A DNA stretch of 64,000 nt from Centroberyx gerrardi (lineage: Eukaryota; Chordata; Actinopteri; Beryciformes; Berycidae), in contig NC_136012.1 of assembly GCF_048128805.1 (NCBI RefSeq), positions 10,390,621-10,454,620 on the forward strand, written 5' to 3'. The notes beneath the pieces are model-generated. The model made no database searches and was not told the origin of the DNA. It saw only the letters and a program-made list of their open reading frames with translations. The translations under genes were made by a program, and so were the position numbers. Positions 48,527-60,470 of this stretch are shown here, piece after piece. The first letter of the stretch is position 1. Every line of letters begins with the position of its first letter.

Positions 48527-51500
48527 CGGACTGATGTCAGGGAATATGACAGGCCGTCACTCTTTTAAAGACAACATTAAATTGGTGTAGAGAAGGGAAC
48601 AATGAAGACAACATGACACTGCGGTAAAGGGTACACAAAACAACATTAATTAATACATTAACTGATGCATGAATCAACATGTAAATCAAGTAATGCATGA
48701 ATTAATGAATGAGCTATCAGTAATTCAGAAGCTTGACACTGACAAATAAATGAGTCATAGCTAGGTCACCATTGGTTAATGGTGGTGACTCAATCTGTTT
48801 ATACATAAGGATGTTTAACAAATGTTTACCCCTGATTGTTTCATAAGCTGATCATAACACAATTTTGTAGCATTCCATGAAGTGCTTGTAAGTTAACTTA
48901 TTGTTCATCAGGCATATGTTTGTGGATGAGCCCACTGATGTCTGTAGTTGTGTACCCCCACACGGTAAAATGGAATTAAGTTGTAGGCCACACTTACACC
49001 CACACGCAAATATGCAAAGAGTTTGGGTTGTGTGACGGCAATGGAGTGGATCTGTGCAGGCGCCTACCTGCAGCTAGCACCTCCCTGCATTTTGTATGAA
49101 GAGAATAAAGGAGACGAATCAGGTTCTGTATTCCTGTGCCTTCTGGCAAGGAAAATCATATGTCACTGTTGTCTGATCGACTGCAATAGTTTGTTGGCCT
49201 TTTTTGTGCTTTGTAAACTTGATTTATAGTCCATTTGACCCCCCTATTTAATTCATTTATTACATGTGTTTTTAACATCATCAATGAATGCCAAATCATT
49301 ATGTAAACCACCACTAACTCATGCTGACCAAGGTATGACTCATTCATTTGTCAGTGTCCAGTTTTGTGAATTCCTGATAGTTCATTCAGTAACTCAGGCA
49401 TTAATTCATGTATTAATTCATGTTTATTTGTGTATTGTTATTATAAAGTGTTGCCAATATGTTTTTTCTAAGCAAATGACTACATTTCACTCAGAATAAT
49501 GCACAAATAAGCCAAAGACATGCAATGACTCAACTAAATTATAATGCTGAAGTGGTCTCTAAATTCTGACAGGGAGTTGCCACAACACTGAAATAACATG
49601 ACATTAAATACTACTGTGGCAAAGAAACTAAGGCCCAACGATGACAAAATTTCAGTGGAAAATGTACTTTTCTTTCTTTGAAATTGCTTTACATTCAGAG
49701 CTATAATCCAAATGTCCAAGTAAACCTTTGCACAGTAATAGTATCATTTAACCTGGGCTAAAATATAAGACCATGGACTGCCAGAAAATGTTAGCAACAA
49801 CGTCACATAATTGACATATTATGCCTGTATCGATTTGATGTGAACAAACACCGAGCCGTGATGGCATATTTGGCACCAGAAGTAATTTCCTCTCTGCAAA
49901 ATTATCATCAGAGTGTGTAGAAGACGTGATTTAGCATGTACAGTAATCTACAAAATGCAATCTGCATGTCATAGACAGTGTATCTGTAGAGGATCATCAC
50001 TAACAGTAAAGCAATCAATCACCACTGCACTGGGCATGCTCCAGCTCATTAGTGGCATAAAGATGAACCTAAAAAGGTGTCAAAGGAAATAAGTAAGGAA
50101 CTTTTTGCTGTGCCGTGAACATATCTTTAAGCAGAGGCAACTTATTAAAACGTGATTATTTCAAATGTGCAAAACAATTAACATATTCCAAAAATGTTTG
50201 TTACTACAATAATTGGATCCATTTGTTGTAAAACTAATTAAGACCTCCAAAGTTCCTTATAAACGCCACATGGATTTAGCATAACTGCTTCAGAAAAAGT
50301 CAATTATAGTCACAAGACATATGGTATATTTCTTTGAAAACATTTGCATCTGTTAATTGAATTCATCTCAATACTTTTTGAAGATTTTTTCAGATATTAG
50401 TATTAGTGGAAATAGTAGAAGTATCAGTATTAATTTCCTTATTAGTACTAAATAGTATACTACATGCTTGTTTATGACAAGTCAAAATATTGAAGCTCTG
50501 AAGGATCAAAATCCCTATGACATCATGTCTAATGAACTATCAACTAACTTTATGTTAGCTAAACAACAACAACAACAAAAATTCCATGATGATTATTAAG
50601 CCGCAACAAAGTTTCAGTCTTATAAAGGAGCTTTCACTTATACTGGATCAGTGCTAATGTACTTTTAGAGAAAAGTACTGTGGAAAAAATACATCATATC
50701 CCTAAGGTTGAAATAAACTGCTTATTTGATAAAAGGTGTGTTATTCTGTTTGGAAAAAAAAAACTTAATGAATGGAAATATAATCAAATGGAATCACTCA
50801 AATTAAATTATATTGCAAGTGCCAAAAACATATGAATGTAACACTACATATTTTCTGACTGAAGAGACTAACTTTGCATCCTGACAGGATATGTTGAGGG
50901 GGGCGTGATTGTTCCAATGCAGACGCCCATGCTAATTTGATTGACAGAAATGTAATCAGTTACTTTAGTTATGGAAAATACAGTGAGGCTCCACTGCGAA
51001 TACATAAAGAACACAATTGCTCTTTTTCACAAACGGATAAAGTTCAAATAATGATTCCAATAAAAACTTCAAATAATATCCAAAAACCTGACAAAAAATG
51101 GCCTCTAAATGAATATTTATCAAAAGAAGGAAAGTTCAGTAATAAAACGTTTCCAATTAACAAGAAAACGAAAAAAAATTATGTAGGTTATGACAGAGAG
51201 TGAAATATCTGTGAGCAAATTCCTTGAAAAAATACTAGCCACAGGGGAGACCACATCAGCATAAGAAGACAGAGGCCAATTCTTAGTCAAAATGCATCAA
51301 CGGATCAAACAAGTTCAGCACCAAGGACAGAGACGCTGAAAACGGCATGCAGGAAAAAAAAGGTTTTCTCAGAGTTAAGACATACAGACAGGCAGGCGTG
51401 CATTCAGTCAGACAGATCGATTGAAAATTTAAAATAATTAGCCTCTTACTCTTACTTAGCATCCTACAAAAGGTGAGGACGTAGTTCATCAAGCATGATT

Positions 51501-51901
51501 CAAGAGGTGATAGACAGTTCAGCACGAAGGACAGAGACACAATAGAACACATGAGTGAATAAAAGACTTTTTCCAAGACAGAATGCATAGCTAGACAGCT
51601 AGATATAGTAACTATCAAATGAGATGAAAAAATACAAACATGTGACAATGACAAGCAGGCCAAGCCTTGCTTGATAAAAACGGACCACTGAGTGAAGGTT
51701 GGTTAATAAAACAAAAAAAAAGACCACAAAATTAAATCTAAAGCCTTAAAGCCAGCATAAATTGTTATAAACAGCATGGTGTGGACAACCCAAAACGGTT
51801 GCTTGTATTCACTTAAAGGGGAAAGACCAATAAAAATTGAAATATCTTAAGCAACAACTTTTACAGAAATTGTCCCGTTGATATCTGAAACCTGCTCCTA
51901 C
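48527..51901. other. Exon-less third unit (unit C spacer)
   Basis: From 48527 the sequence continues with the equivalent of 40010 onward, so the exon and about 390 bp of promoter expected between unit B and this spacer are absent. From 49325 to 51900 it parallels the unit A/B spacer with more substitutions and indels. The fold-back element is split by about 0.53 kb of extra sequence at 48793-49320. No coding frame of protocadherin type remains. Confidence 0.75.
48793..49320. other. Extra segment inside the unit C fold-back element
   Basis: About 0.53 kb present only in unit C, between the left and right arms of the fold-back element. Either an insertion or the ancestral interior lost from units A and B. 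Family not recognised; no long open frame. Confidence 0.5.
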
Positions 51902-54277
51902 CTCCGGGGAAACATCAGAATCTCCAAATGCCTCAGCAAAGTCAGATGGACTTTTCCTCAGAGTTTGGTCAGCAGGCAGCGTGCTGTCATTGTAAGATCT
52001 CACGAACTTGAAGTCACTGGTTCTAGAACCCGTTGTCAAGTAGGCGTCATAATTGTAAGTGCTGCGTAAAGTTCCTGTGCCGTCAACCTCTGCGTAATTG
52101 GGAGGGAGATAAGCGCTGGGGATGGCGACCGCTCCGTCAAACAACAGTCTGGGCTTTCTCCTGCGACAAAACCTCACACCCAGGATGACAATAACGAAGG
52201 TCAGGAAAAAGGTGGAGACGGACACCAGCGCTATGATCAGATAAGAGGTCAGCTTGGAATTGCTCTCATCATAAGACATATCTTTGAGTTCTGGCACTTC
52301 AGCCAAGTTATCAGAAATAAGTAAATACATGGCACAGGTGGCAGAGAGAGAGGGCTGTCCGTTATCTTTCACTGCCACAATAAGATTTTGTTTCATGCTG
52401 TCAGTTGCAGAAATGTCTCGCTGTGTCCTGATCTCTCCGCTGTGGAGACCAATAGTGAAAAGTCCCGGATCAGTGGATTTGACTATACGATAGGAAAGCC
52501 AGGCGTTCTGTCCGGAGTCCGCGTCCACCGCTATCACCTTGGACACCAGAGAGCCTCCGTGCGCAACTTTGGGGACCAGCTCGGTCATGAAGGAGTTGCC
52601 CTCCGGGGCGGGATACAGTATCTGAGGAGAGTTGTCGTTCACATCTGTTATGAAGACACTGACGGTCACGTTGCTGCTGAGCGGAGGAGAACCGTTGTCT
52701 CTGGCCATCACGTGGACTTTAAAGCTCCTGAACTGTTCATAATCAAACGACCTCACAGCATGGATCACACCCGTGTCTCCGTTAACTGAGAGATACGAGG
52801 ACATCGGGGCGCCGTTCACCTCACCAGCTATAAGAGAATAAATCACTGTACCGTTTTGTCTCCAGTCTGGGTCTCGAGCAGTAACGGAGCATAAAGTGGA
52901 GCCAGGTTTGTTATTTTCAGTCACATAGGCGCTGTAGAACTGTTCCTCAAACACAGGAGGGTTGTCGTTGACGTCGGCTACTGACAGCTGAACACTTTTA
53001 CAGGAGGACAGAGGCGGAGAGCCCTCGTCGATGGCAGTGAATGTAATGTTGTAATCAGACACTAGTTCACGGTCCAGTTGTCCCGTGGTCACCAGAGAAT
53101 AGTAGTTTTTGATGGAGGGAACCAGCTTAAAAGGGATGTTTTGCTGAATGGAGCAGTGGACCTTTCGGTTATTTTCAGAGTCTGCATCCTGCACGTTAAT
53201 GATGCCCACCTCTGTGCCAGGTGACACGTTCTCTGGTAAATGATTAGTCAAAGATTTCAAATAGATTACAGGAGTGTTGTCATTTACATCAGTGATCTCA
53301 ACGGTTACCTTTGTGTATGACGATAACCCTAAACCATCCTTTGCTTTAATGCGCAATTCGTATGTTGTAACAGTTTCAAAGTCAATGGTACCGTTGACTC
53401 TTATTTTACCTGTTTTACGGTCAATACTAAAAACTTTCCTCACATCCTCTGAAACATGTCCAAAATCATAAGTTACATCTCCATGTACACCTTCATCTGC
53501 ATCAGTAGCAGTCACTGTTAACACTACTGTATCTAGAGGAGAGTTTTCAGGCAGACTCGCTTGATAGACGGCCTGGCTAAACACTGGAGCATTATCATTA
53601 GCATCCAGTACAGTGATGTGTATTAGTACAGTACCTGATCTTTGTGGTGTGCCACTATCAGTAGCTGTGAGAAGTAAATGAATCTCCTGTTGTTTCTCGC
53701 GATCAAGCTCTTTTTCAAGAACAAGCTCGATACTATTGTCATTAACAGCCAGAAGAAAATTCTCATTATTTTCCAGATTGTATCCCTGAACTGAGTTTTG
53801 CCCTATATCAGCATCATGGGCCTCTTCCATTAAGAAACGAGCTCCTTTGACTGCTGATTCCCTAATTTCAATATTAATCGAGTCTTCGTTAAATTGTGGG
53901 GAGTTATCATTGATATCTTGAACGTGTAGACTGAAACGATGCAGCTCTAGAGGATTTTCCAACACAAGTTCGTGTTTTATAACACACGAGGCCTTTTCCC
54001 CACAAAGCCCCTCTCGGTCAATCCTGTCGGCAACAATTAAATCTCCGTTACTTAGGTTGATGTCGCAATACCGTTTGCGATTCCCTTCGGTATCAACACG
54101 GGCCTTTCTAGAGGACAGTTCTCTCGTTTCCAGACCGAGATCCTTTGCTATATTCCCAATAACAGATCCGCGTTTCATCTCCTCTGGAAATGAATAGCTC
54201 ACATCTCCGTTTACTGAATGCCACGGAAGAAAGAAAACGAAGCAGCACATCTGTAAGGTGAATCCTTTGAGCCCCAT
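51902..54277 (-). CDS. pcdhg: Protocadherin gamma-type variable exon V3
   Basis: 792 codons. Signal peptide [10 protein letters not shown]...SVNG to residue 24, then [12 protein letters not shown]5C is CGEKASC. Linkers are DINDNSP, DANDNAP, DVNDNTP, DVNDNPP and DVNDNSP. The membrane helix is at about 675-700; the tail is the shared group type, with DVSPEV at the end. EC3 ([20 protein letters not shown]) is nearly the same DNA as in V1, while EC2 and EC4 differ. An extra cysteine lies in EC4 (SSCKSVQ). Donor GTAGGA at 51896-51901; the intronic read-through is long (to 51809). The CGCT box lies 213 bp upstream of the ATG. Confidence 0.95.
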
Positions 54278-54489
54278 CCTAGCAATGTTGTTCTATATAG
54301 AGGAGCGGTCCTCACCGTGATCAACCAGTGCACTAAGGACTATACAATCAAGTTAGACGAAAATCGACCGCTCTCCACAGCTATTGTGCCTGCATCCTCG
54401 CCAGTCAACAGCAACTCAAGAATGACTGCTTGTATTCGTCTACACACCAGAGGGTGGAGGAATGGAAATATTTTGTGTGGACTGGCGGA

Positions 54490-54499
54490 TAGCGACACC
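54490..54499 (-). promoter_or_regulatory. CGCT box of V3
   Basis: GGTGTCGCTA on the minus strand, 213 bp before the ATG, with CACCAGAGGGTGGA at 54445-54458 on the plus strand. Confidence 0.75.
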
Positions 54500-55819
54500 G
54501 TGAGTGGAGTTAAGATATAACAGTTAATAATTTAAAAAAAAGAATACTTGCGAAGTTTGTTCCCTTTAAACACAAATGTAATCATGATTTTAATCTAGCT
54601 AAAATAAAACCGAGTGATTGAAACAGATCATCGCATACATTGAAACTACATACCCAATCTATATAAGTTACGAATATCAGGCAATTGTATTCATAAAGTA
54701 AAAAAGAGAGGATGATTCCAGGGAAAGCAACAGGCCGTTACTTTTAACTGTTATCAACACGCAATCAGTGTCCTCAATATGTTATAATCAGGCCTTGTTT
54801 AGACTAATAGAGGGTATTTGGATGCATGGCAAAGAAAGTGAGGGCACCATTATGGGTAAAAAATGTTTCATCAAAGCCCAGGACATTGCAAACAATATAT
54901 CAATAAGGTGAAAGATCGCCTCCAACTGAAAATGACGTCACGTCACGTGATATCTAACTGCTAGCAGATCGTCGATAAAACTGAGGAATAAGCTGGCATT
55001 AAATCCTTCCATTGCAAAGAATGAAAACACCACGGATAACGGCATTAAACATAGTTTTCACCCCATAGTACTGCTTTAGATTTGCATTTATCACTCTCAA
55101 CATTAACCATTACTCCATAATCCCATCACTTCCCTTGGGCTAATATACATAGAAGACCAGTCAGAAAAAAGTTTTGACAACACTATACAAGTGATGTTTT
55201 ATGCATGAATCAATATGTAAGTAAGGGACACAGAAGTGTGAAAGCAGAAGTAATTTCCTCTGCAAACTTATGATATAAATCGTAGGGAAAGTCATTACTG
55301 CAGCCAACTGTATTGGAAATTATGTCAGGGGGACTTTAAATAACTTTAGGCACCTTTATAGTTGTCAGAATTTACTCTTGAACACGTACGCACGTCATAT
55401 AAAAGCATTGCGGCGCTGACGGATCAAGCCCCTGGTAAGCTATCCCACTGCTTCCACTGGATAGTAAGACACATACAAATGCATTGAAGTTACGTTCTCA
55501 CGGGTTACTTTTTATTAAGAGCTCAACAAGAAAAAGACATAGGTAAACTAATGCCAAAACAAACCAAAATTGCGTTGATGCAATTGTCAAGATGCAAACA
55601 TAAATTGCATGTGAACCATCAAGCCCCAACGAAAGGAGCCTTTCGTAATATTGGATCATACCGAAATATTACTTTTTAAAATCTAGAAAACCAAAAAGGC
55701 CACAAAAGCTGCAAAAAGATTTGATTGGATGTTCAGCACCACGGACAGACAGACTTAAGAATAATTGAGCGAATGAAAGGACCATCTGAGACACAAACAT
55801 CAGACAAGTGACAGATAGG

Positions 55820-55876
<57 letters not shown>
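55820..55876. repeat. (GATA)n microsatellite
   Basis: About 14 uninterrupted GATA units. Reading frames over it (poly Leu-Ser-Ile-Tyr) are artefacts. Confidence 0.95.
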
Positions 55877-55877
<1 letters not shown>

Positions 55878-56171
55878 GCGTGAAGTCCCTTAAAGCCCGT
55901 CGAAAAAAATGAAGGCAAACCACAATAGGCACAACTACCCATTATAAAGCACAAAATACATTTAATATCTAAGGTGTTCAGACTACGTCGTCAGTAGGCT
56001 ATGAGTTAGATAAGGAATTCAAAATAACACGTTTTTACTTTTAAAGGACAAAAAAGGTATCGTGAAAAATACGTTTGACAGAAGCATTTTTTTATTAATT
56101 TATTTATTTACGGTTTTTATCTTTTTTTTTTTTTTTTTTTTTATAAGTTTGACTCCACTGTTTATTCATAC

Positions 56172-58586
56172 CTCTGGGGACCCATCGGAATCTCCAAATG
56201 CCTCAGCAAAGTCAGATGGACTTTTCCTCAGAGTCTGGTCAGCAGGCAGCGTGTTGTCATTGTAAGATCTCACGAACTTGAAGTCACTGGTTCTAGAACC
56301 CGTTGTCAAGTAGGCGTCATAATTGTAAGTGCTGCGTAAAGTTCCTGTGCCGTCAACCTCTGCATAATTGGGAGGAAGATAAGCGCTGGGGATGGCGACC
56401 GCTCCGTCAAACAACAGTCTGGGCTTTCTCCTGCGACAAAACCTCACACCCAGGATGACAATAATGAAGGTCAGGAAAAAGGTGGAGACGGACACCAGAG
56501 CGATGATCAGATATGAGGTCAGCTTGGAATTGCTTTCATCATTAGTCATATCCTTCAGTTCTGGCAATTCAGCCAAGTTATCAGAAATAAGTAAAAACAT
56601 GGCACAGGTGACCGACAGAGACGGTTGTCCGTTATCTTTCACTGCCACAATAAGGTTCTGTTTCATGCTGTCAGATTCAGAAATGTCCCGCTGTGTCCTG
56701 ATCTCTCCGCTGTGGAGACCAATAGTGAAAAGTCCCGGATCAGTGGATTTAACTATATGATAGGAAAGCCAGGCATTCTGCCCCGAGTCGGCGTCCACTG
56801 CTATCACCTTGGACACCAGAGAGCCTCCGTGCGCAGCTTTGGGCACCAGCTCGGTCATGAAAGAGTTGCCCTCCGGGGCGGGGTACAGTATCTGAGGAGA
56901 GTTGTCATTCACATCCGTTATGAACACACTGACAGTCACGTTGCTGCTTAACGGAGGAGAACCGTTGTCTCTGGCCATCACGTGGACTTTAAAACTCCTG
57001 AACTGTTCATAATCAAACGGCCTCACAGCGTGGATCACCCCCGTGTCTCCGTTAACGGATAGATAAGAGGACAAGGGTGCACCGTTCACTTCACCAGGTA
57101 AAAGAGAATAAATCACTGTTCCGTTTTGTCTCCAGTCTGGGTCTCGAGCAGTAACGGAACATAAGGTGGAGCCAGGTTTGTTATTTTCAGTCACATAGGC
57201 GCTGTAGGACTGTTCCTCAAACACAGGTGGGTTGTCGTTGACGTCGGCTACTGACAGCTGAACAATTTTAGAGGAGGACAGAGGCGGAGAGCCCTCGTCG
57301 GTGGCAGTGATTGTAATGTTGTAATCAGACACTAATTCACGGTCCAGTTGGCCCGTGGTCACCAGAGAAAAGTAGTTTTTGATGGACGGAACCAATTTAA
57401 AAGGGACGTTTTGTTGAATGGAGCAGCGGACCTGTCGGTTGTTCTCAGAGTCTCTATCCTGCACGTTAATGATGCCCACCTCTGTACCAGGTGACACGTT
57501 CTCTAGTATGGAATTAGTCAGAGATTTCAGATTTATCACCGGGGCGTTGTCATTTATATCCGTAATCTCAATTATTAATGTTGCGTATGACGCCAATCCA
57601 AGACCATCTTTAGCGCTAATCTGCATTTCATATGACGACTCTTTTTCAAAATCAATAGATCCAGCCACTCTAACCTCTCCTGTTTTAGGGTGTAGAGAAA
57701 AGACATTGCTATTTTCATCAGAAACATGATCAAACCCATAGGTAACGTCGCCATTCACACCCTCGTCTGCATCAATAGCACTGACTGTAAGCACTACAGT
57801 ATCTGGAGGAGAGTTTTCAGGCAAACTGGCTTTATAGACGGCCTGGCTAAACACCGGTACGTTATCATTCGCATCCAGTACAGTGACGCGTATGACTACA
57901 GTGCCTGACCTCTGAGGAGAACCACCATCGAATGCGGTAAGCAATAGCATAATCTCTTGTTTTTCTTCCCTGTCTAATTCTTTGTCTAACACTAATTCAC
58001 CATATTTTCGTCCACCAGCTTTAGTGTTTACATTTAATGCGAAATGGTCATTCTGTTGAAGTGCATAGCCCTGAACAGAATTTTCTGCAATGTCTCCATC
58101 GTGCGCCTCGTCCAGAAGAAAACGTGCCCCCTTGACCGCTGATTCCTGAATTTCAATTTTTAGTAAATCCTCTTTAAACTGCGGCGAGTTGTCATTAATA
58201 TCTTGAACACGGATACTAATGCGGTGCAGTTCTAATGGATTTTCCAGAACAAGTTCCTGTTTTAAAACACACGATGCCTTTTTCGCACAAAGTCCTTCTC
58301 TGTCAATCCTTTCATGTACAGTCAAGTCTCCGGTATTTAGATTAAGACCACAGTACTGAACGTTGTTACCTTCAATATCAATACGGGCTTTGCGAGCGGA
58401 CAGTCTGCCCAGTTCAAGTCCTAGATCCTTGGCTATATTTCCAATCACAGATCCACGTTTCATCTCCTCCGGAATAGAGTAGCTCACGTCTCCATAGGCA
58501 GAGTGCAAAATAAGAAAAATAAAAGCAACGCCATGGCAGTGTAGCGCAAATCTATTGTGTCTCATCATTACAATGAGAAGGCCCAC
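56172..58586 (-). CDS. pcdhg: Protocadherin gamma-type variable exon V2
   Basis: 805 codons from [10 protein letters not shown]; inner ATGs at residues 7-8 are possible. Signal to about residue 32, then [21 protein letters not shown]5C is CAKKASC. Linkers are DINDNSP, DANDNVP, DINDNAP, DVNDNPP and DVNDNSP. EC1-EC3 are the most diverged of the group ([20 protein letters not shown], and [20 protein letters not shown] in EC2). EC4 to tail match V1/V3-V5 closely. The donor is GTATGA (56166-56171) in place of GTAGGA, so an unspliced transcript stops two codons after GAG, and an AATAAA overlaps the donor region. It lies between V3 and V1 in the array. Confidence 0.95.
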
Positions 58587-60470
58587 AACAAATTCAAGTC
58601 TGCTTCTCGATGTATATCAAAATATATCACTGATATTTTTTGGGGTTTTATCCAATACACAAAAGTCGTTATGTTGTAGTTCTATTGTGAAGCTTCCTCA
58701 CTCAAATGGAGCACAGTACCAGAATTTCGCTTTGTATTCGTCGACTCAAATGGGTGGAGGGTGGTTGTGCCTCCTACCTTAGTTAGTACATAGCGACACC
58801 AAGAGCATTTTTCAGATATAACACTGCAATGTATGATTTTTATAGAATAAATGAAACATAACTCGCACGGTATGAGAACCCTTTGAAGCCAGTGAATCTA
58901 AACCCAAATAGAAAATTGCCTTTGCCTTACCATCCCCGGTAATACAAGATATACAATTATTTAATCACACTTGTAATAAAATGATGAAAGTGAAGAGAAA
59001 GAAAATGTGTATTAATATTAGATATGAATACGTGGATAAGAACATTATCATGTTTCCAATTAAATTTAACACCGGTTAGTTGAACAAAAGTTAACTTCAT
59101 AAAACTACACCAGATAAGGCAAGAAAGACGGAGAGCGAAAACATTTAGAAATGTGAGGATGACAAAATAATTCACTTTAATGTTAGATTCAAGTTGCCTT
59201 TTATCTTACAAATTCATGTTACACTATAAATTATACTTCGATCCATGTGCAATTTTGATATATATCACTGACAAAAAGGGAGTCATCATGTCCGTCATAA
59301 CACTCCCCAAATGATCCAATTTTATAGCCATACGCCTTGACCAAATATAGCAGATGAAAACATTGTCCTAAAACATTGTCCTAAAACGTCTTCAGAGAAG
59401 CTTCTTTTTCACCAACCCTATTACGATCCGAAGGTGATTTATTTCTTTTCTGATTTCACGTCTCTCTCCTTCTCTCTAATGAAAGTGTGCCCATCCCTTT
59501 CCAGAGACAACTACCAAAAAAGACAGTGAGGTTCCACTGCCAAAACACAGAGAACACAGTTGCTCTTTTTCCAACTTGTGCATGATGTTACAATAATATC
59601 CAAAAACAGTAATGAGCTCTAAATCAGTATTTATCCAAAGAGCCAAGTTCAGTATCTCGGATCAAACCAAAAACTTAAGTATGATGAAATATCTTGGAGC
59701 ATATTCCTTGAAAAAATATTAGCAATAGAAAAGACGATATCAACATGAGAAGACAGAGAGTCGGCTTATCGTAAAAATGCAAAGAGATCAAACGCATTTC
59801 AGCACCAAGGACAGAGAAACTAAAAACGGCATGCAGTTTTCTCAGTGTTAGATATACAGACAAGCAGGCGCGCGTCCAGGCAGATAGATAGATCGACTGA
59901 AAGTAAAGAAAATTGAAACTGACTAGCCTCCTACTTAACTGACACATTAACAGAAAATATAATATTAGCACACTAACGGGTGGGTAAGTTGTTCCTCAAG
60001 GACGCAAGAGGTTTGAGACAGTTTAGCACCAAGGACAGACACACAATAAAACAGATGAGTGAATAAAAGACTTATTCCAAGACAGAGTGCATAGCTAGAT
60101 AGTTAGAGATAACTATTAAATGAGATGAAAAAATTCAAATATGTCACAATGACAAGCAGACAAATCCTTGATTGATAAAAATTGACCAGTGAATGTAGCT
60201 TGGATAATAAAAAATAAAAAAAGTTTTTCTCAAGGTGAGCTGAGAACACAAGCTGATATAACACTGGAGCGTCCCAATGAGGTCAATAGCCATTACAAGC
60301 ATAGGCTAAATTTTTATGAACAGCGTAGTTAGGACAAACAAAAACAATTGTTTCTATTCACCTACAAGGGGAAGACCAATACAAATTGACAGATTTCAAA
60401 AGAAACTGAATTGGCGGACTCGGCAAGTTTGATAAATTTTGTCCAATTTAAATCTGAAACCTGCTCCTAC
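58587..60470. other. Spacer V2-V1
   Basis: V2 promoter; 58,860-59,480 unassigned AT-rich sequence. 59,510-60,470 is related to the sequence past the V3 donor (50,960-51,900), for example the CAGTTGCTCTTTTTC string and the GTTCAGCACCAAGGACAGAG-like strings. No gene. Confidence 0.65.
58791..58800 (-). promoter_or_regulatory. CGCT box of V2
   Basis: GGTGTCGCTA on the minus strand, 205 bp upstream of the ATG. The second motif seen in V1 and V3-V5 is altered here (CAAATGGGTGGAGG near 58747). Confidence 0.75.

Larger units (their letters stand above)
54278..56171. other. Spacer V3-V2
   Basis: V3 promoter; 54,700-55,200 is related to 63,240-63,750 upstream of V1. Then a GATA microsatellite (55820-55876) and a T-rich tract (56088-56143) just past the V2 donor. 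No gene. Confidence 0.7.

Noticed and set aside
49020-49230. A 68-residue frame and an AATAAAGGAGACGAATCAGG string inside the extra unit C segment
   Set aside because: Possible fragment of a repeat, but there is no paired terminus or coding similarity I can recognise; left unassigned.
55669-55954. Open frames with repeated Leu-Ser-Ile-Tyr
   Set aside because: Translation of the GATA microsatellite.
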